Source of the DNA: Chloroflexota bacterium
GTDB lineage: Bacteria; Chloroflexota; Anaerolineae; Anaerolineales; Anaerolineaceae
Direction of reading: 5' to 3'
NCBI GenBank assembly: GCA_023434145.1
Contig: JAEYTI010000040.1
Location: forward strand, 1 to 29,423
Length of the DNA stretch: 29,423 bases
In this document: piece by piece, positions 8,853-16,859 of the stretch
Numbering within the stretch: position 1 is the stretch's first letter
Layout of the letters: every line of letters starts with the position of its first letter
Program-made: the position numbers and the translations under genes
The notes under the pieces: model-generated
What the model was told of the DNA's origin: nothing
Databases searched by the model: none
The model's input: the letters and a program-made list of their open reading frames with translations, nothing else

Positions 8853-11800
8853 TTATTTGATGTTCTTCCCCAGCAGCGGCCCGCGCACGGTGATGGTGGT
8901 GCCCGCCCCCGGTTTGGAGGTGATGACAAACGCTCCGCCCACGGCTTCTACGCGCTCTTTCATGCCTGCCAGCCCAAAGTGGCCGCCCCGGGTCAGTTGA
9001 CCGTAATCTTTCGGCGCGTGAAAGCCCGCGCCGTTGTCGCGCAGATCCAGCACAAAGTGATCCGCGTCGACGGCGTAGCGCACCCACACCTTCGTCGCTT
9101 CGGCGTGGCGGAAGATATTGTTCATGCCTTCCTGGAACACGCGGAAGAGGGTCAGGCAGGCCTGATCCGAGAGCCGCACGCCGCCCTCGTCCAGATCCAG
9201 CTCGATCTCGGTTTCGGGGTAGCGCTCGCGCAGGTCTTCCGCGTGCATCATAATGGCGCGGGTGATCCCAAACCGGATAATCGACGGCGGGCGCAGATTA
9301 TTGACCACCTCGCGCAGCTCGCGGACGGCGCTCTTTACGTTCATGGAGATCTGGTTTAGTTCCAGGTTGAGGGCGGGGTCTGCATACGATTCTTTGAGGA
9401 ATTGAATGTTGAAGGCGGTGCTGGCAAGTGTCTGGATCGGGCCGTCGTGGATATCGCGGGCGATGCCCTGGCGCTCCTTTTCGCGCTGGTCCATCAGGCG
9501 GCGCTGCACTTCCATGCGGGTTTCGGCTTCCTCGCGCTCCATCTCCAGCCGCTTCTGCTCGGTGATGTCCATAATCGCCACCGCACCGCCGATGATTTTG
9601 CCGGCGGCGTCGCGCACCGGGGCGCCGCTGTTCACCACGTAGCCGGTTGAACCGTCAAACCGCTGGATGCGCAGGTACTGGCCGATCACCGGCTGGCCTT
9701 CACGCACGGCCTGCGCCGACGCCCATTCTTCGGGTTCGACTCGCTTGCCGGTGTTCACCCACCAGGCCTTATACAGGTCGTAATCCTCCACCGATTCTGT
9801 CTTCGGGGGGCTGCCCCACACCGCATCATACGATGGGTTGCTTGTAAGCACGCCGCCCTTCTGATTGTAAATCGCAAGGCCCACCGGCAGTGCTTCCGTC
9901 ACGGCGCGCAGCAGGTTGCGCTCGTTAATCAGATCGATGTGCGCTTTTGCCAGCTCGGCCTCGGCCTGCTTGCGGTCTTCCAGCTCGGCTTCCAACTGCT
10001 GGCGCATGGCCACCTGCTCGGTCGTCTCTTTCGAGAGCACCAAAATACCCTCGATCTTGTCATCTGTGCCATAGAGGGGGGTGTAGCTGAAGGAGTAGTA
10101 GGTCTCTTCGAGACCGCTGCCTTTGTTGGTAAGCCAGAATGCATCCGTGACATTGATGGATTCTCCCGTACGGAACACATGATCCAATAAGGGAATTGAA
10201 CTTTCGGCGCTTTCCGGCCAGATCTCCGCAACCGTGTAACCAACAAACTCATCTACGGTTGGGAACAGCGCGCGCTGCGCGGGATTCGCCAGCATAAAGC
10301 GGTGCTCTGCACCCTTTAGCATGGCAATGCCTATTGGCGAGAAGTCGATCAGCCGTTCCAGCAGATCTTTCTGCACCCGAATCTCCTCGGTAAGGCGTTC
10401 CCGTTCGGTCTCAATCCGCTTTTGTTCAGTGATATCCACCAGCGTCGCGAGCAGGCAGTCCTCGCCGTTCACCTCTACAGATGTATAGGACATCAGCGCG
10501 GTAAGTTGTTCACCCGATTTGCGGTGTACGAACACTTCATAATTGATCACCCTGCCTTCGTCCCGTACCTGTTGAATCAGCTTGCCGCGCTGGCTAGCAT
10601 CGGCATACAGGCCCAGACCGAGCGTCGTGTTGCCGAGCAGCTCTTCTCGGTTGTAGCCCAGCAGTTGGCAGAGCTGTTCGTTTGCGTCAATATAGCGCCC
10701 ATCTGCAAAACTGGTAATCGACATGGCCAGCGGGCTGGAGTGAAATGCTTTGGCAAATTTCTCCTCCGATTTTTGCAGCGCAATTTCCACATCCATCCGC
10801 TCGGTGATGTCGAAGCTGCTGCCGGCCATCCCAAGGAAAACCCCGGTCTCCGAGAAGCGCGGCTTACCGTGCGAGTCGATCCAGCGCCACTGGCCATCGT
10901 GCCGCAGCACCCGCCCTCGCGCTCGGAAATGTTTTTGCTCGCGAATGCATTCCAGGTAAGCGGCCACATAGTTGTCGATGTCTTCCGGGTAAACCAGCAT
11001 CTGCCAGGACTTGTCCTGCACTTGCTCTAAGGTAGCGCCGAAAAAGTCAGTGTAGGCTTTGTTGATGAACTCGATCTGGTCGTTTGCATCGGTAACCCAG
11101 ATGATCACCGGGGTGCCATCGGCCATGGCGCGGAAGCGGTTCTCACTTTCGCGTAGGGTTTCGCTCGCGCGGCGCAGGGCTTCTTCTGCACGCTTGCGCT
11201 CGGTGATCTCCTCTGCCGCCACGCTGATGTGGGTTATCCGGCCGTTCTCATTCTTAATGGGTATCCAACGCTCGTTCCAAACACGCTCGACGCCGGGTTG
11301 GGAGGGGGAGGTGCCGTGTATTTCAAAATCGAGCAGCGGCTGGCCAGTTTCGAGAATTTGCCGCAGCGCGGCTTCGGCCTGCTCGCCGACGTCTGGCACA
11401 ACTTCGCGCGGTGTTTTGCCAATGTGATCTTCCACCGGCACGCCATTCATTTCGGCGAGCTGCTGGTTCAGCCGCACCCAGCGCAGCTGATCATCTAAGA
11501 CGCACAGCCCAACGGGTGCTGTGGCGTACAGCGCTTCGATTTCGGCGAGCTGCTGGCGGGCCTGGGCTTCACTTTTGCGCAGTGCCTCCAGCGCGGTAAC
11601 GCGCTCTGTTACATCTTCGCTCAAGGCAAAGATCCAGTCACGCGCGGGGTAAATTTTCACCTCATAATACCGCTGCGAGCCATCCACCGGGTGCATCCAG
11701 CAGTTCAAATGCGTTTGTGTCTCATGCGTGGTAATGGCGCGGGTGTATGCCGTGTGCAGATCGCTGCCCACCAGGTGGGGATACAACTGCTCGAAGGTCT

Positions 11801-12149
11801 TGCCTAAAGCCTGATCGTTGGGCACGTGGCTGGCCACTTCAGCGGCGCTGTTGCGAAAAACGAGCCGCATCTGCGAGTCGAGCACGACCAGCGGATTGGT
11901 GAAGCTCTCGGCCAGCTCGCGGTATTTGGCCTCGTTTTCCTCCAGCACCGCTTCCAGGTCTCTCCGGCGCGCAGTGAGATCCTCCTTGCGGCGGGTGCGG
12001 GCAAGGTTGACCACACAATCGCGGATATTCTCCAGGTCCTGCCCCAATTCTTGCTGGCGCTCAGGAGCGAGGCTGGCAAGCTTTCCTTTGAGATGATCGA
12101 GAAGTGAATGGATCTGGTCTGTTTGTGATAACAGGGTCGATTCAGCCAT
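8853..12149 (-). CDS. multi-PAS sensor histidine kinase (HisKA_3/NarL type)
   Basis: The 1098-residue protein has no membrane segment and no signal peptide. An N-terminal coiled coil (to about residue 75) is followed by about six PAS domains, each ending near a DITEQKR-type linker. Examples are YATAPVGLCVLDDQLRWVRL, MADGTPVIIWVTDANDQIEF and FSPIGIAMLKGAEHRFMLAN. The kinase core has the phosphoacceptor H901 in IARDIHDGPIQTL (HisKA_3), then an HATPase with LRDNGAGF and GHFGLAGMKERV. It should respond to a cytoplasmic signal and phosphorylate a NarL/LuxR-type regulator, but no regulator is adjacent. The start has GGGAGGG five bases upstream. PAS boundaries are estimates. Confidence 0.9.
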   Translation of the reverse strand: MAESTLLSQTDQIHSLLDHLKGKLASLAPERQQELGQDLENIRDCVVNLARTRRKEDLTARRRDLEAVLEENEAKYRELAESFTNPLVVLDSQMRLVFRNSAAEVASHVPNDQALGKTFEQLYPHLVGSDLHTAYTRAITTHETQTHLNCWMHPVDGSQRYYEVKIYPARDWIFALSEDVTERVTALEALRKSEAQARQQLAEIEALYATAPVGLCVLDDQLRWVRLNQQLAEMNGVPVEDHIGKTPREVVPDVGEQAEAALRQILETGQPLLDFEIHGTSPSQPGVERVWNERWIPIKNENGRITHISVAAEEITERKRAEEALRRASETLRESENRFRAMADGTPVIIWVTDANDQIEFINKAYTDFFGATLEQVQDKSWQMLVYPEDIDNYVAAYLECIREQKHFRARGRVLRHDGQWRWIDSHGKPRFSETGVFLGMAGSSFDITERMDVEIALQKSEEKFAKAFHSSPLAMSITSFADGRYIDANEQLCQLLGYNREELLGNTTLGLGLYADASQRGKLIQQVRDEGRVINYEVFVHRKSGEQLTALMSYTSVEVNGEDCLLATLVDITEQKRIETERERLTEEIRVQKDLLERLIDFSPIGIAMLKGAEHRFMLANPAQRALFPTVDEFVGYTVAEIWPESAESSIPLLDHVFRTGESINVTDAFWLTNKGSGLEETYYSFSYTPLYGTDDKIEGILVLSKETTEQVAMRQQLEAELEDRKQAEAELAKAHIDLINERNLLRAVTEALPVGLAIYNQKGGVLTSNPSYDAVWGSPPKTESVEDYDLYKAWWVNTGKRVEPEEWASAQAVREGQPVIGQYLRIQRFDGSTGYVVNSGAPVRDAAGKIIGGAVAIMDITEQKRLEMEREEAETRMEVQRRLMDQREKERQGIARDIHDGPIQTLASTAFNIQFLKESYADPALNLELNQISMNVKSAVRELREVVNNLRPPSIIRFGITRAIMMHAEDLRERYPETEIELDLDEGGVRLSDQACLTLFRVFQEGMNNIFRHAEATKVWVRYAVDADHFVLDLRDNGAGFHAPKDYGQLTRGGHFGLAGMKERVEAVGGAFVITSKPGAGTTITVRGPLLGKNIK

Positions 12150-12240
12150 AACGTACCCTCCCGAGTTAATTCTATATTCAATTATGAATAATATCTATAA
12201 ATTGTAGACCCTGTGTTCCTGTTCGGCGGCAGCCCTGCCC

Positions 12241-12639
12241 TTATAGGCTCTTTCCCAGCAGCATCCCCAGCCCCACAGCGATCAGCCCGGTGATCGTGCT
12301 GCCAAACGCATAGACCAGGCCCAGCAGCCACTGCCCGCGCTCGATCATCTGAAAGCTGTCGTAGGTGTAGGTAGAGAAGGTGGTATAGGCTCCGCAAAAC
12401 CCAACCGTGAAAAAGAGCCGCCAGCGCGGGTCAATCACCAAGTGCTCAGTTGTGACGGCCAGGAGGAAACCGATCAGCAGGCTGCCGCTGAGATTGACCA
12501 GAAACGTGCCGTACGGAAACGCGATGCCCCACTTTTGCGCCGCCCAAATACTGATCCAATACCTGGTATTTGCGCCGAGAACAGCGCCGATCGAAATAAT
12601 CATCATACGTTCAACAATAGAGCTGCTGATTGGGTTCAA
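12241..12639 (-). CDS. crcB: fluoride ion channel CrcB/FluC
   Basis: The 132-residue protein has four hydrophobic helices and the FluC signature residues: GAVLGANTRYW, FPYGTFLVNLSGSLLIGF (N49) and GFCGAYTTFSTYTYDS (the TTFST segment, residues 86-90). FluC works as an antiparallel dimer exporting fluoride. The start is TTG at 12639, supported by AGAGG five bases upstream; the internal ATG at 12606 has no Shine-Dalgarno. I looked for a fluoride riboswitch upstream and saw none. It is a single copy here, so it is either a homodimer or paired with a gene elsewhere. Confidence 0.92.
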   Translation of the reverse strand: MNPISSSIVERMMIISIGAVLGANTRYWISIWAAQKWGIAFPYGTFLVNLSGSLLIGFLLAVTTEHLVIDPRWRLFFTVGFCGAYTTFSTYTYDSFQMIERGQWLLGLVYAFGSTITGLIAVGLGMLLGKSL

Positions 12640-12702
12640 TGGTTCCTCTCGGGGTCAATAAAAAAGCTTCTACCGTAGACAAAGTATCGATCCGAAAAAT
12701 CT

Positions 12703-12753
12703 TTTTATGTTGGTTGATTGTGCGGTTACGTCGCACAATCAACCAACATAAAA
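12703..12753 (-). terminator. perfect 22-bp hairpin with GGTTGATTG core
   Basis: Arms 12703-12724 and 12732-12753 are perfectly complementary around a seven-base loop. The outer ends are TTTTAT/ATAAAA. It lies downstream of the minus-strand HAD gene (stop at 12852) and upstream of crcB. Its arm shares the core GTTGGTTGATTG with the hairpins at 14542 and 29370. Confidence 0.65.
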
Positions 12754-12851
12754 CAATTTTCAGATAGGTTCTCGTCACTGGCAGAAGCTATCAGCACGAA
12801 GGCGGTTGGGGGAAGCGAGCTTCATCGCTCCATTCGATTGCTGTGATTATA

Positions 12852-13502
12852 TCACGTGATCCGCTCGCCAAAAATTTGCCAGCCGCGCTCTTTTGCCGCG
12901 GCGTACAGCCGCTTATCCGGGTACACGGCGACGGGGTGGTCGGCGTGTTCGAGCAGGGGAATATCCATGGCGGTGTCGCCGTAGGCGTAGTCGACACGGG
13001 TGACGTTGAGCCGCGCCAGCACCTCCTGAATCTTGCGCTCGCTGGCGACCAGATCGGACGCAAGGCGGGCCTGCCCATTTTCAAAGCACATGGGCGTGCC
13101 GATGGCTTGCGCCCCAAAGCGGCGGGCAAAGGCCTGGGCAATAGGCTCGACCACGCTGCTGGCGACGTATACCCGCGCGCCCTCTCGCGCATGCTCGCTC
13201 AAGCGGGCGATCACGTCGGCGCGGCGCTTGCGCCACAGGTTATGTTCCACCGCCCACTCGGCAATCTGATCGTATTTTTCGGGCGTTATGTTGCGCACCC
13301 AGCCCAGGCTGTCGACCATGAGCCGCTGCCCCCACGGCTGCGGGTCGAGGAGGCCAACTTTGCTGAGCAGGTAGCCGGGGATCATGCTTGCAAAGTGCCA
13401 GCGCGCCTGGCTCTTGCTCTGGTTGTGCCGGATCCAGTCCACCAGCCCCAGTATTGGCGAGCCGGTGGTGAGCGTACCCATCATATCGGAGATGACAATC
13501 AT
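12852..13502 (-). CDS. HAD-superfamily hydrolase-like protein
   Basis: The 216-residue protein has the HAD layout. Motif I is ISDMMGTLTTG (D6), motif II is VYVASSV, a lysine (SERKIQEVL) could serve as motif III, and motif IV is YAYGDTAMDIPLLEHA. The C1-type insert and length fit the SerB-like IB subfamily. In motif I the usual second aspartate (DxD) is Met8, which would remove the general acid/base of a normal phosphatase, so activity is uncertain. ATG 13502 is preferred to the start at 13559 because AAAGGA lies before it and it begins directly at the first HAD strand. It is divergent from the dehydrogenase gene. Confidence 0.78.
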   Translation of the reverse strand: MIVISDMMGTLTTGSPILGLVDWIRHNQSKSQARWHFASMIPGYLLSKVGLLDPQPWGQRLMVDSLGWVRNITPEKYDQIAEWAVEHNLWRKRRADVIARLSEHAREGARVYVASSVVEPIAQAFARRFGAQAIGTPMCFENGQARLASDLVASERKIQEVLARLNVTRVDYAYGDTAMDIPLLEHADHPVAVYPDKRLYAAAKERGWQIFGERIT

Positions 13503-13558
13503 AGCGGGTTCCTTTCGTTCGGCCTTTGCCCCTGTTACAATCAGCGGCGAGGTGATCA

Positions 13559-14479
13559 ATGCGCAACGTTCTCATTGTATCTAAAAACAGCGCGGATTAT
13601 ACCCGCCTGATCGAAGAAGCACATCTGCCAGATGCCCGCCTGATCGCTCCTGCCCAGGCAGCCGAGGCCGAGATTATCTTCGGCGAGCCGAACCTGATCC
13701 GCCCGCTGATGGAGCGCGAGAACCAGGTGCGCTGGGTGCAGTCGACCTGGGCGGGCGTCGAGCCGCTGCTCGATCCATCCCTGCGCCGCGATTACACCCT
13801 CACTAATGCGCGCGGGGTGTACGGGCGGCTGATGGCGGAATTTGTATTCGCCTATCTGCTGCTGCACGAGCGCAAGATCCTGCAGCGGCTGGAGGCGCAG
13901 CAGCAGCGACGCTGGGATGCCACGCTCACCGGCACGCTGCAGGGCAAGACCATCGGCCTGCTGGGCGTCGGCTCGATCGGCGCGGAGGTGGCGCGGACAG
14001 CCAGGTTCTTCGGCATGGCGGTGCGCGGCTACACCCGCGCTAGCGAAGACTCGCCGGATGTGGATACCTACTACCACGGCGAAGACGCGCTCCTGGAGTT
14101 TGCCCGCGGGCTGGATTACCTGATCAATATTCTGCCCGGCACGGCAGCCACCCGCCACGTAGTGAGCGCCGGCGTGCTGGGGCAGCTCCCGCCGCACGCG
14201 CTGTTCTTCAACGTCGGGCGCGGATCGGCGGTGGATGAGGCCGCGCTGGTGAGCGCGCTGCGGGCAGGTAGAATCGCCGGGGCCGTGCTGGACGTGTTCA
14301 ACGAAGAGCCGCTGCCCGCCGAGCACCCGCTGTGGAGCACGCCGAACACCATCATCACCAGCCACACCTCCGCCCCCAGCTTCCCGGAAGATATCGCGCG
14401 GCTTTTTGTGGAAAACTACCGGCGCTACGTGGCAGGGGAGGGGCTGATGTATGTGGTCGACTTTGAGCGCGGGTACTAA
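13559..14479 (+). CDS. D-2-hydroxyacid dehydrogenase (GhrA-like)
   Basis: The 306-residue protein is a D-isomer 2-hydroxyacid dehydrogenase that reduces 2-oxoacids or glyoxylate/hydroxypyruvate. The dinucleotide motif is GVGSIG (residues 136-141). The catalytic residues are R221 (NVGRGSAVDE), E250 (VFNEEPLP) and H269 (TSHTS). R160 at the end of strand 2, where NAD enzymes often carry Asp, favours NADPH (inference). GAGGTGAT lies just before the ATG. A TTACAAT at about 13535 in the 56-base divergent gap may be its -10. Exact substrate is unknown. Confidence 0.88.
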   Translation: MRNVLIVSKNSADYTRLIEEAHLPDARLIAPAQAAEAEIIFGEPNLIRPLMERENQVRWVQSTWAGVEPLLDPSLRRDYTLTNARGVYGRLMAEFVFAYLLLHERKILQRLEAQQQRRWDATLTGTLQGKTIGLLGVGSIGAEVARTARFFGMAVRGYTRASEDSPDVDTYYHGEDALLEFARGLDYLINILPGTAATRHVVSAGVLGQLPPHALFFNVGRGSAVDEAALVSALRAGRIAGAVLDVFNEEPLPAEHPLWSTPNTIITSHTSAPSFPEDIARLFVENYRRYVAGEGLMYVVDFERGY

Positions 14480-14541
14480 AAATCATCCTTTTCTTGATCC
14501 ACAATACATCCTATAATTTGAAACAGATTTTCTACCAAACA

Positions 14542-14586
14542 ATATATGTGGTGGTTGATTGAACGTCAATCAACCACCACATATAT
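14542..14586 (+). terminator. perfect 21-bp hairpin with GGTTGATTG core
   Basis: Arms 14542-14562 and 14566-14586 are perfectly complementary around the loop ACG. It lies 62 bases after the dehydrogenase stop and 25 bases before the next ATG, so it separates two same-strand genes. It shares the GGTTGATTG core with the hairpins at 12703 and 29370. Confidence 0.6.
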
Positions 14587-14611
14587 CATAACCACATGCA
14601 GGAGGCATCCG

Positions 14612-15103
14612 ATGAGCGAGGTCAAATACAGCCCAGAAGAAGCAGGCCAGCTTCTCTTATCGCTGGTGGGGGATTGGGAAGGCACCAACCGCACCTGGTT
14701 CGAGCCAGACAAGCTGGCGGATACTTCGCCCATCCGTTGCACAATCCGCCAACTGCCGGGCAGCAATTTTCTCATCTACGAGTACCAGAGCAGCCTGAAC
14801 GGCGATGCATTCCAGGGCATGGCGCTGATTGGCTATAACGTCTTCAAAGAGCAGTTCGAGATGGCCTGGGGCGATGCCTTCCACCAGAGCGGACACATAA
14901 TGTTTTGCACCGGTCCGGGGTTAGAGCGCGGCTTTATGGTGACGGGCCAGTATACCTATGATGCCGCACAGCCCGCCCTGGACTGGCGCACGCAGTTCCA
15001 GGTAGTCGACGCGGATCACTTGACCATCACCATGTTCAACAACTACCCGCCCGGGAATGAGTACAAGGGCGTCGAGGCGGAGTACCACCGCGCCGGGGTG
15101 TAG
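14612..15103 (+). CDS. DUF1579-like protein
   Basis: The 163-residue soluble protein has the DUF1579-like pattern LLLSLVGDWEGTNRTWFEPDKLADT near the N-terminus, then FLIYEYQSSLNGDAFQGMALIGYN and VDADHLTITMFNN near the end. The fold is probably a lipocalin-like barrel; the ligand is unknown. The frame extends upstream to 14546, but ATG 14612 has AGGAGG six bases before it, and the upstream extension is encoded by the hairpin. It is transcribed alone and followed by several hairpins. Confidence 0.75.
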   Translation: MSEVKYSPEEAGQLLLSLVGDWEGTNRTWFEPDKLADTSPIRCTIRQLPGSNFLIYEYQSSLNGDAFQGMALIGYNVFKEQFEMAWGDAFHQSGHIMFCTGPGLERGFMVTGQYTYDAAQPALDWRTQFQVVDADHLTITMFNNYPPGNEYKGVEAEYHRAGV

Positions 15104-15133
15104 CGGCAGGGTAGTAGCCGCAAATCCACCTTA

Positions 15134-15157
15134 GCCTGGCGGTTGAAACCGCCAGGC
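15134..15157 (+). terminator. 10-bp GC-rich hairpin after the DUF1579 gene
   Basis: GCCTGGCGGT and ACCGCCAGGC pair around TGAA and are followed by GAAAAACC. This is the first of three successive hairpins after the stop at 15103. Confidence 0.55.
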
Positions 15158-15165
15158 GAAAAACC

Positions 15166-15226
15166 TATCCCAATTTGAGATTGTGGTGCGAGACGTAGTC
15201 TCGCACCACAATCTCAAATTGGGATA
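15166..15226. terminator. perfect 29-bp hairpin
   Basis: Arms 15166-15194 and 15198-15226 are perfectly complementary around the loop GTA. It is 62 bases after the DUF1579 stop codon and is followed by AAAAAC. Confidence 0.65.
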
Positions 15227-15248
15227 AAAACTAAGAGAATTTATTAAA

Positions 15249-15289
15249 AAACCTGCGGATATCCACAGTTGTGCGCAGGTTTCTTTTTT
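15249..15289 (+). terminator. intrinsic-terminator-like hairpin overlapping a candidate operator
   Basis: AAACCTGCG (15249-15257) pairs with CGCAGGTTT (15274-15282) and is followed by CTTTTTT. This is a good intrinsic terminator form. The same bases also carry the candidate regulator site and -35 of the next gene (15253-15297), so either or both roles are possible. Confidence 0.45.
15253..15268 (+). promoter_or_regulatory. candidate ComA-box-like operator upstream of the terpene-synthase-like gene
   Basis: CTGCGG-ATAT-CCACAG matches the inverted repeat before the ComX-like operon (CTGTGG-ATTC-CCACAG at 21243-21258). Over the surrounding 20 bases 16 are identical. The Bacillus ComA box is TTGCGG-N4-CCGCAA (known). 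It abuts a candidate -35, as at the other site. Confidence 0.5.
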
Positions 15290-15297
15290 GTTATTGT
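15269..15297 (+). promoter_or_regulatory. candidate promoter of the terpene-synthase-like gene
   Basis: TTGTGC (15269-15274) and TATTGT (15292-15297) are 17 bases apart, directly after the operator-like repeat. The -35 is poor, as expected for an activator-dependent promoter. The leader would be about 90-115 bases. Confidence 0.4.
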
Positions 15298-15392
15298 TAG
15301 CGTGCACAAGGCAAACAATACAGCACAAACATTTTGGAGAACCAGAGCGGCACGAAGCATGTTGAATCGTCCCATCATTTTGACTTGGACGA

Positions 15393-16409
15393 ATGACTGG
15401 GGGAGAAAGTTTGGGAACTATGGAACCATTCCTCAATCGGCAATTTGAAGTAGGGGACCGGGTAACCGTCCAGAAGAAGTCGCAGGAGCTGTGCGCTCTG
15501 CTGACCATCTGGTCGTCGTGCTATCCGGTGATCTATACGCGCAAGGCGGCCCAGGTAGCCAACATGGTCGCCACGGCGCTCCCCGAACTCCCCATGCCCT
15601 TCATGCTGCTCGTCGGGAAAATCATCCTTTTCATCTACGCAGTTCATTCCATCACAGACGAGCGGATCATCCCCTACGCCGAATTTCTGCGCGTAGGGGA
15701 GGGCTGGGATATCATTGCCCGCGGCGGCAAAGAGATCGTCCCCGAGCCGGGTGACGACCTGGGCGTTGTTCTTTCTGGCATTCGCACAGAGATGAACGAT
15801 CTGCCGCTCTTCCCCCAACTGCGCGACCTGTGGGGCCGCCGTTTGTGGGCGCTGCTGCTGGCAGTGGCACAGGACTACCTGGATGGTTTGAACAGCAAGG
15901 CGCGCGGCGCCGATGCGATGCCCAAGCTCGACGAGTACCTGCTGGGCGGCGTTCACAGTGGCGGCTTCCCGCTCTGGGGAACCTCTGCCCTGGTGATCCT
16001 CAACGAAGAAGAGATGCTGGGGCATATGGACGTTGTGAACGAGACCATCCTCCAGACGGGCTCTGCCGTGCGCCTGTATACCGACGTGCGCACCTATGAG
16101 AAAGAAGTGCAAGAAGGCAATATCAACGCGGTCGCGATCGTTCATCACGATTTGATCAACAGCCGCCTCAACCGCTCCTCGCCCGAACGGCTGGAGCACG
16201 CCAAAGAAATTGTGCTGCACCTGGCCGACCAGTACGCGCAGAAATGCATGGATATGGTTGACCAGCCCTTTAGCAAAACTGGGCAGTTTGAGCAGATGAT
16301 CCGGCGGACGCTGGCCTTCCACGCCCACCTCACCGGCTCAAACCGAAGCCAGTCTTTAAGCCGAGCATTTTCCGCAGTCGATACCAGAACCTGCATCCAA
16401 AGCCGGTAA
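15393..16409 (+). CDS. terpene-synthase-like (class I isoprenoid fold) protein
   Basis: The 338-residue helical protein resembles bacterial class I terpene cyclases. MPKLDEYLLGGVHSGGFPL (176-194) aligns with the 'pslxeYlxxRxxtgG.p' helix of that family. RLYTDVRTYEKEVQEGNINAV (227-247) aligns with the NSE metal motif: T230-D231-x-x-T234-x-x-x-E238, with Thr in place of the first Asn/Asp. The aspartate-rich motif region FIYAVHSITDE (80-90) retains D89 but has H85-S86 where DD is expected, so activity is doubtful. The start may be 15393 or ATG 15420; neither has a clear Shine-Dalgarno. A hairpin follows the stop. It converges on the ComA-like gene and shares its candidate operator. Confidence 0.6.
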   Translation: MTGGESLGTMEPFLNRQFEVGDRVTVQKKSQELCALLTIWSSCYPVIYTRKAAQVANMVATALPELPMPFMLLVGKIILFIYAVHSITDERIIPYAEFLRVGEGWDIIARGGKEIVPEPGDDLGVVLSGIRTEMNDLPLFPQLRDLWGRRLWALLLAVAQDYLDGLNSKARGADAMPKLDEYLLGGVHSGGFPLWGTSALVILNEEEMLGHMDVVNETILQTGSAVRLYTDVRTYEKEVQEGNINAVAIVHHDLINSRLNRSSPERLEHAKEIVLHLADQYAQKCMDMVDQPFSKTGQFEQMIRRTLAFHAHLTGSNRSQSLSRAFSAVDTRTCIQSR

Positions 16410-16411
16410 CG

Positions 16412-16437
16412 GGGTGGCGCAATCCCCAGCGCCACCC
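16412..16437 (+). terminator. 9-bp GC-rich hairpin after the terpene-synthase-like gene
   Basis: GGGTGGCGC and GCGCCACCC pair around an eight-base loop, starting three bases after the stop codon. There is no strong T-tract. Confidence 0.5.
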
Positions 16438-16493
16438 TACACCCCTCCGGCACCAGCCCCGGCGACTGTTCCCCTGCATCCCGGTATGGCACA

Positions 16494-16667
16494 TTCCCCT
16501 CCGGCTCATCCCCTGGAGCCGGTAGGGGAACCGTGCGGGATGCACCCATTCTTTTGTGACCACTCCGCCTTTGCCCAGAGCGAAACCCATGGCGGCAGTC
16601 GGGCTTCACGGGGGTGATTGGCGAGCAGCCTAAACATAGTGGTGTCCCCATCATCGCGCTGCTCGCC
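16494..16667. repeat. imperfect inverted repeats in the intergenic region
   Basis: TTCCCCT-CCGGCTC (16494-16507) pairs with GAGCCGG-T-AGGGGAA (16516-16530). GGCGAGCAGC (16620-16629) pairs with GCTGCTCGCC (16658-16667). They precede the element at 16675 and may be remnants of other insertions. I see no gene between 16410 and 16859. Confidence 0.4.
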
Positions 16668-16674
16668 GACCCAC

Positions 16675-16854
16675 CGCCTCACCCCCCCAGCCCCCTCTCC
16701 ATTTTCCAAGTACGGGAAAATGGAGAGGGGGTACCTTGTTTCGCTCAGGTATTGGTTTGCAAGGCCTCCCCCTCTCTGGTTTTGCGGGTAGCGCTTTCGG
16801 CATCAAATAAAGAACCCCACAGCAAAACTGGAGAGGGGGCTGGGGGGTGAGGCG
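16675..16854. repeat. CCTCACCCCC-type palindromic element (180 bp)
   Basis: Terminal inverted repeats of about 30 bases (CGCCTCACCCCCCC... and its complement ending GGGTGAGGCG) bound the element with one indel. A second inverted pair lies inside (GGAGAGGGGGTACCTTGTT and GCAAGGCCTCCCCCTCTC). It ends five bases before the stop codon of the ComA-like gene. The same plan is seen at 25454-25704 and 28190-28362. Confidence 0.7.
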
Positions 16855-16859
16855 TTCTT

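Noticed and set aside
8853..12149. Long frames on the plus strand opposite the kinase
   Set aside because: They are antisense shadows caused by high GC; the minus-strand protein has clear domains throughout.
12640..12700. Fluoride riboswitch before crcB
   Set aside because: I could not find the conserved crcB-motif segments in the short upstream region.
15358..15447. Short 29-codon frame starting at the ATG near 15358
   Set aside because: Weak ribosome site, no recognisable features, and it overlaps the start of the terpene-synthase-like gene.
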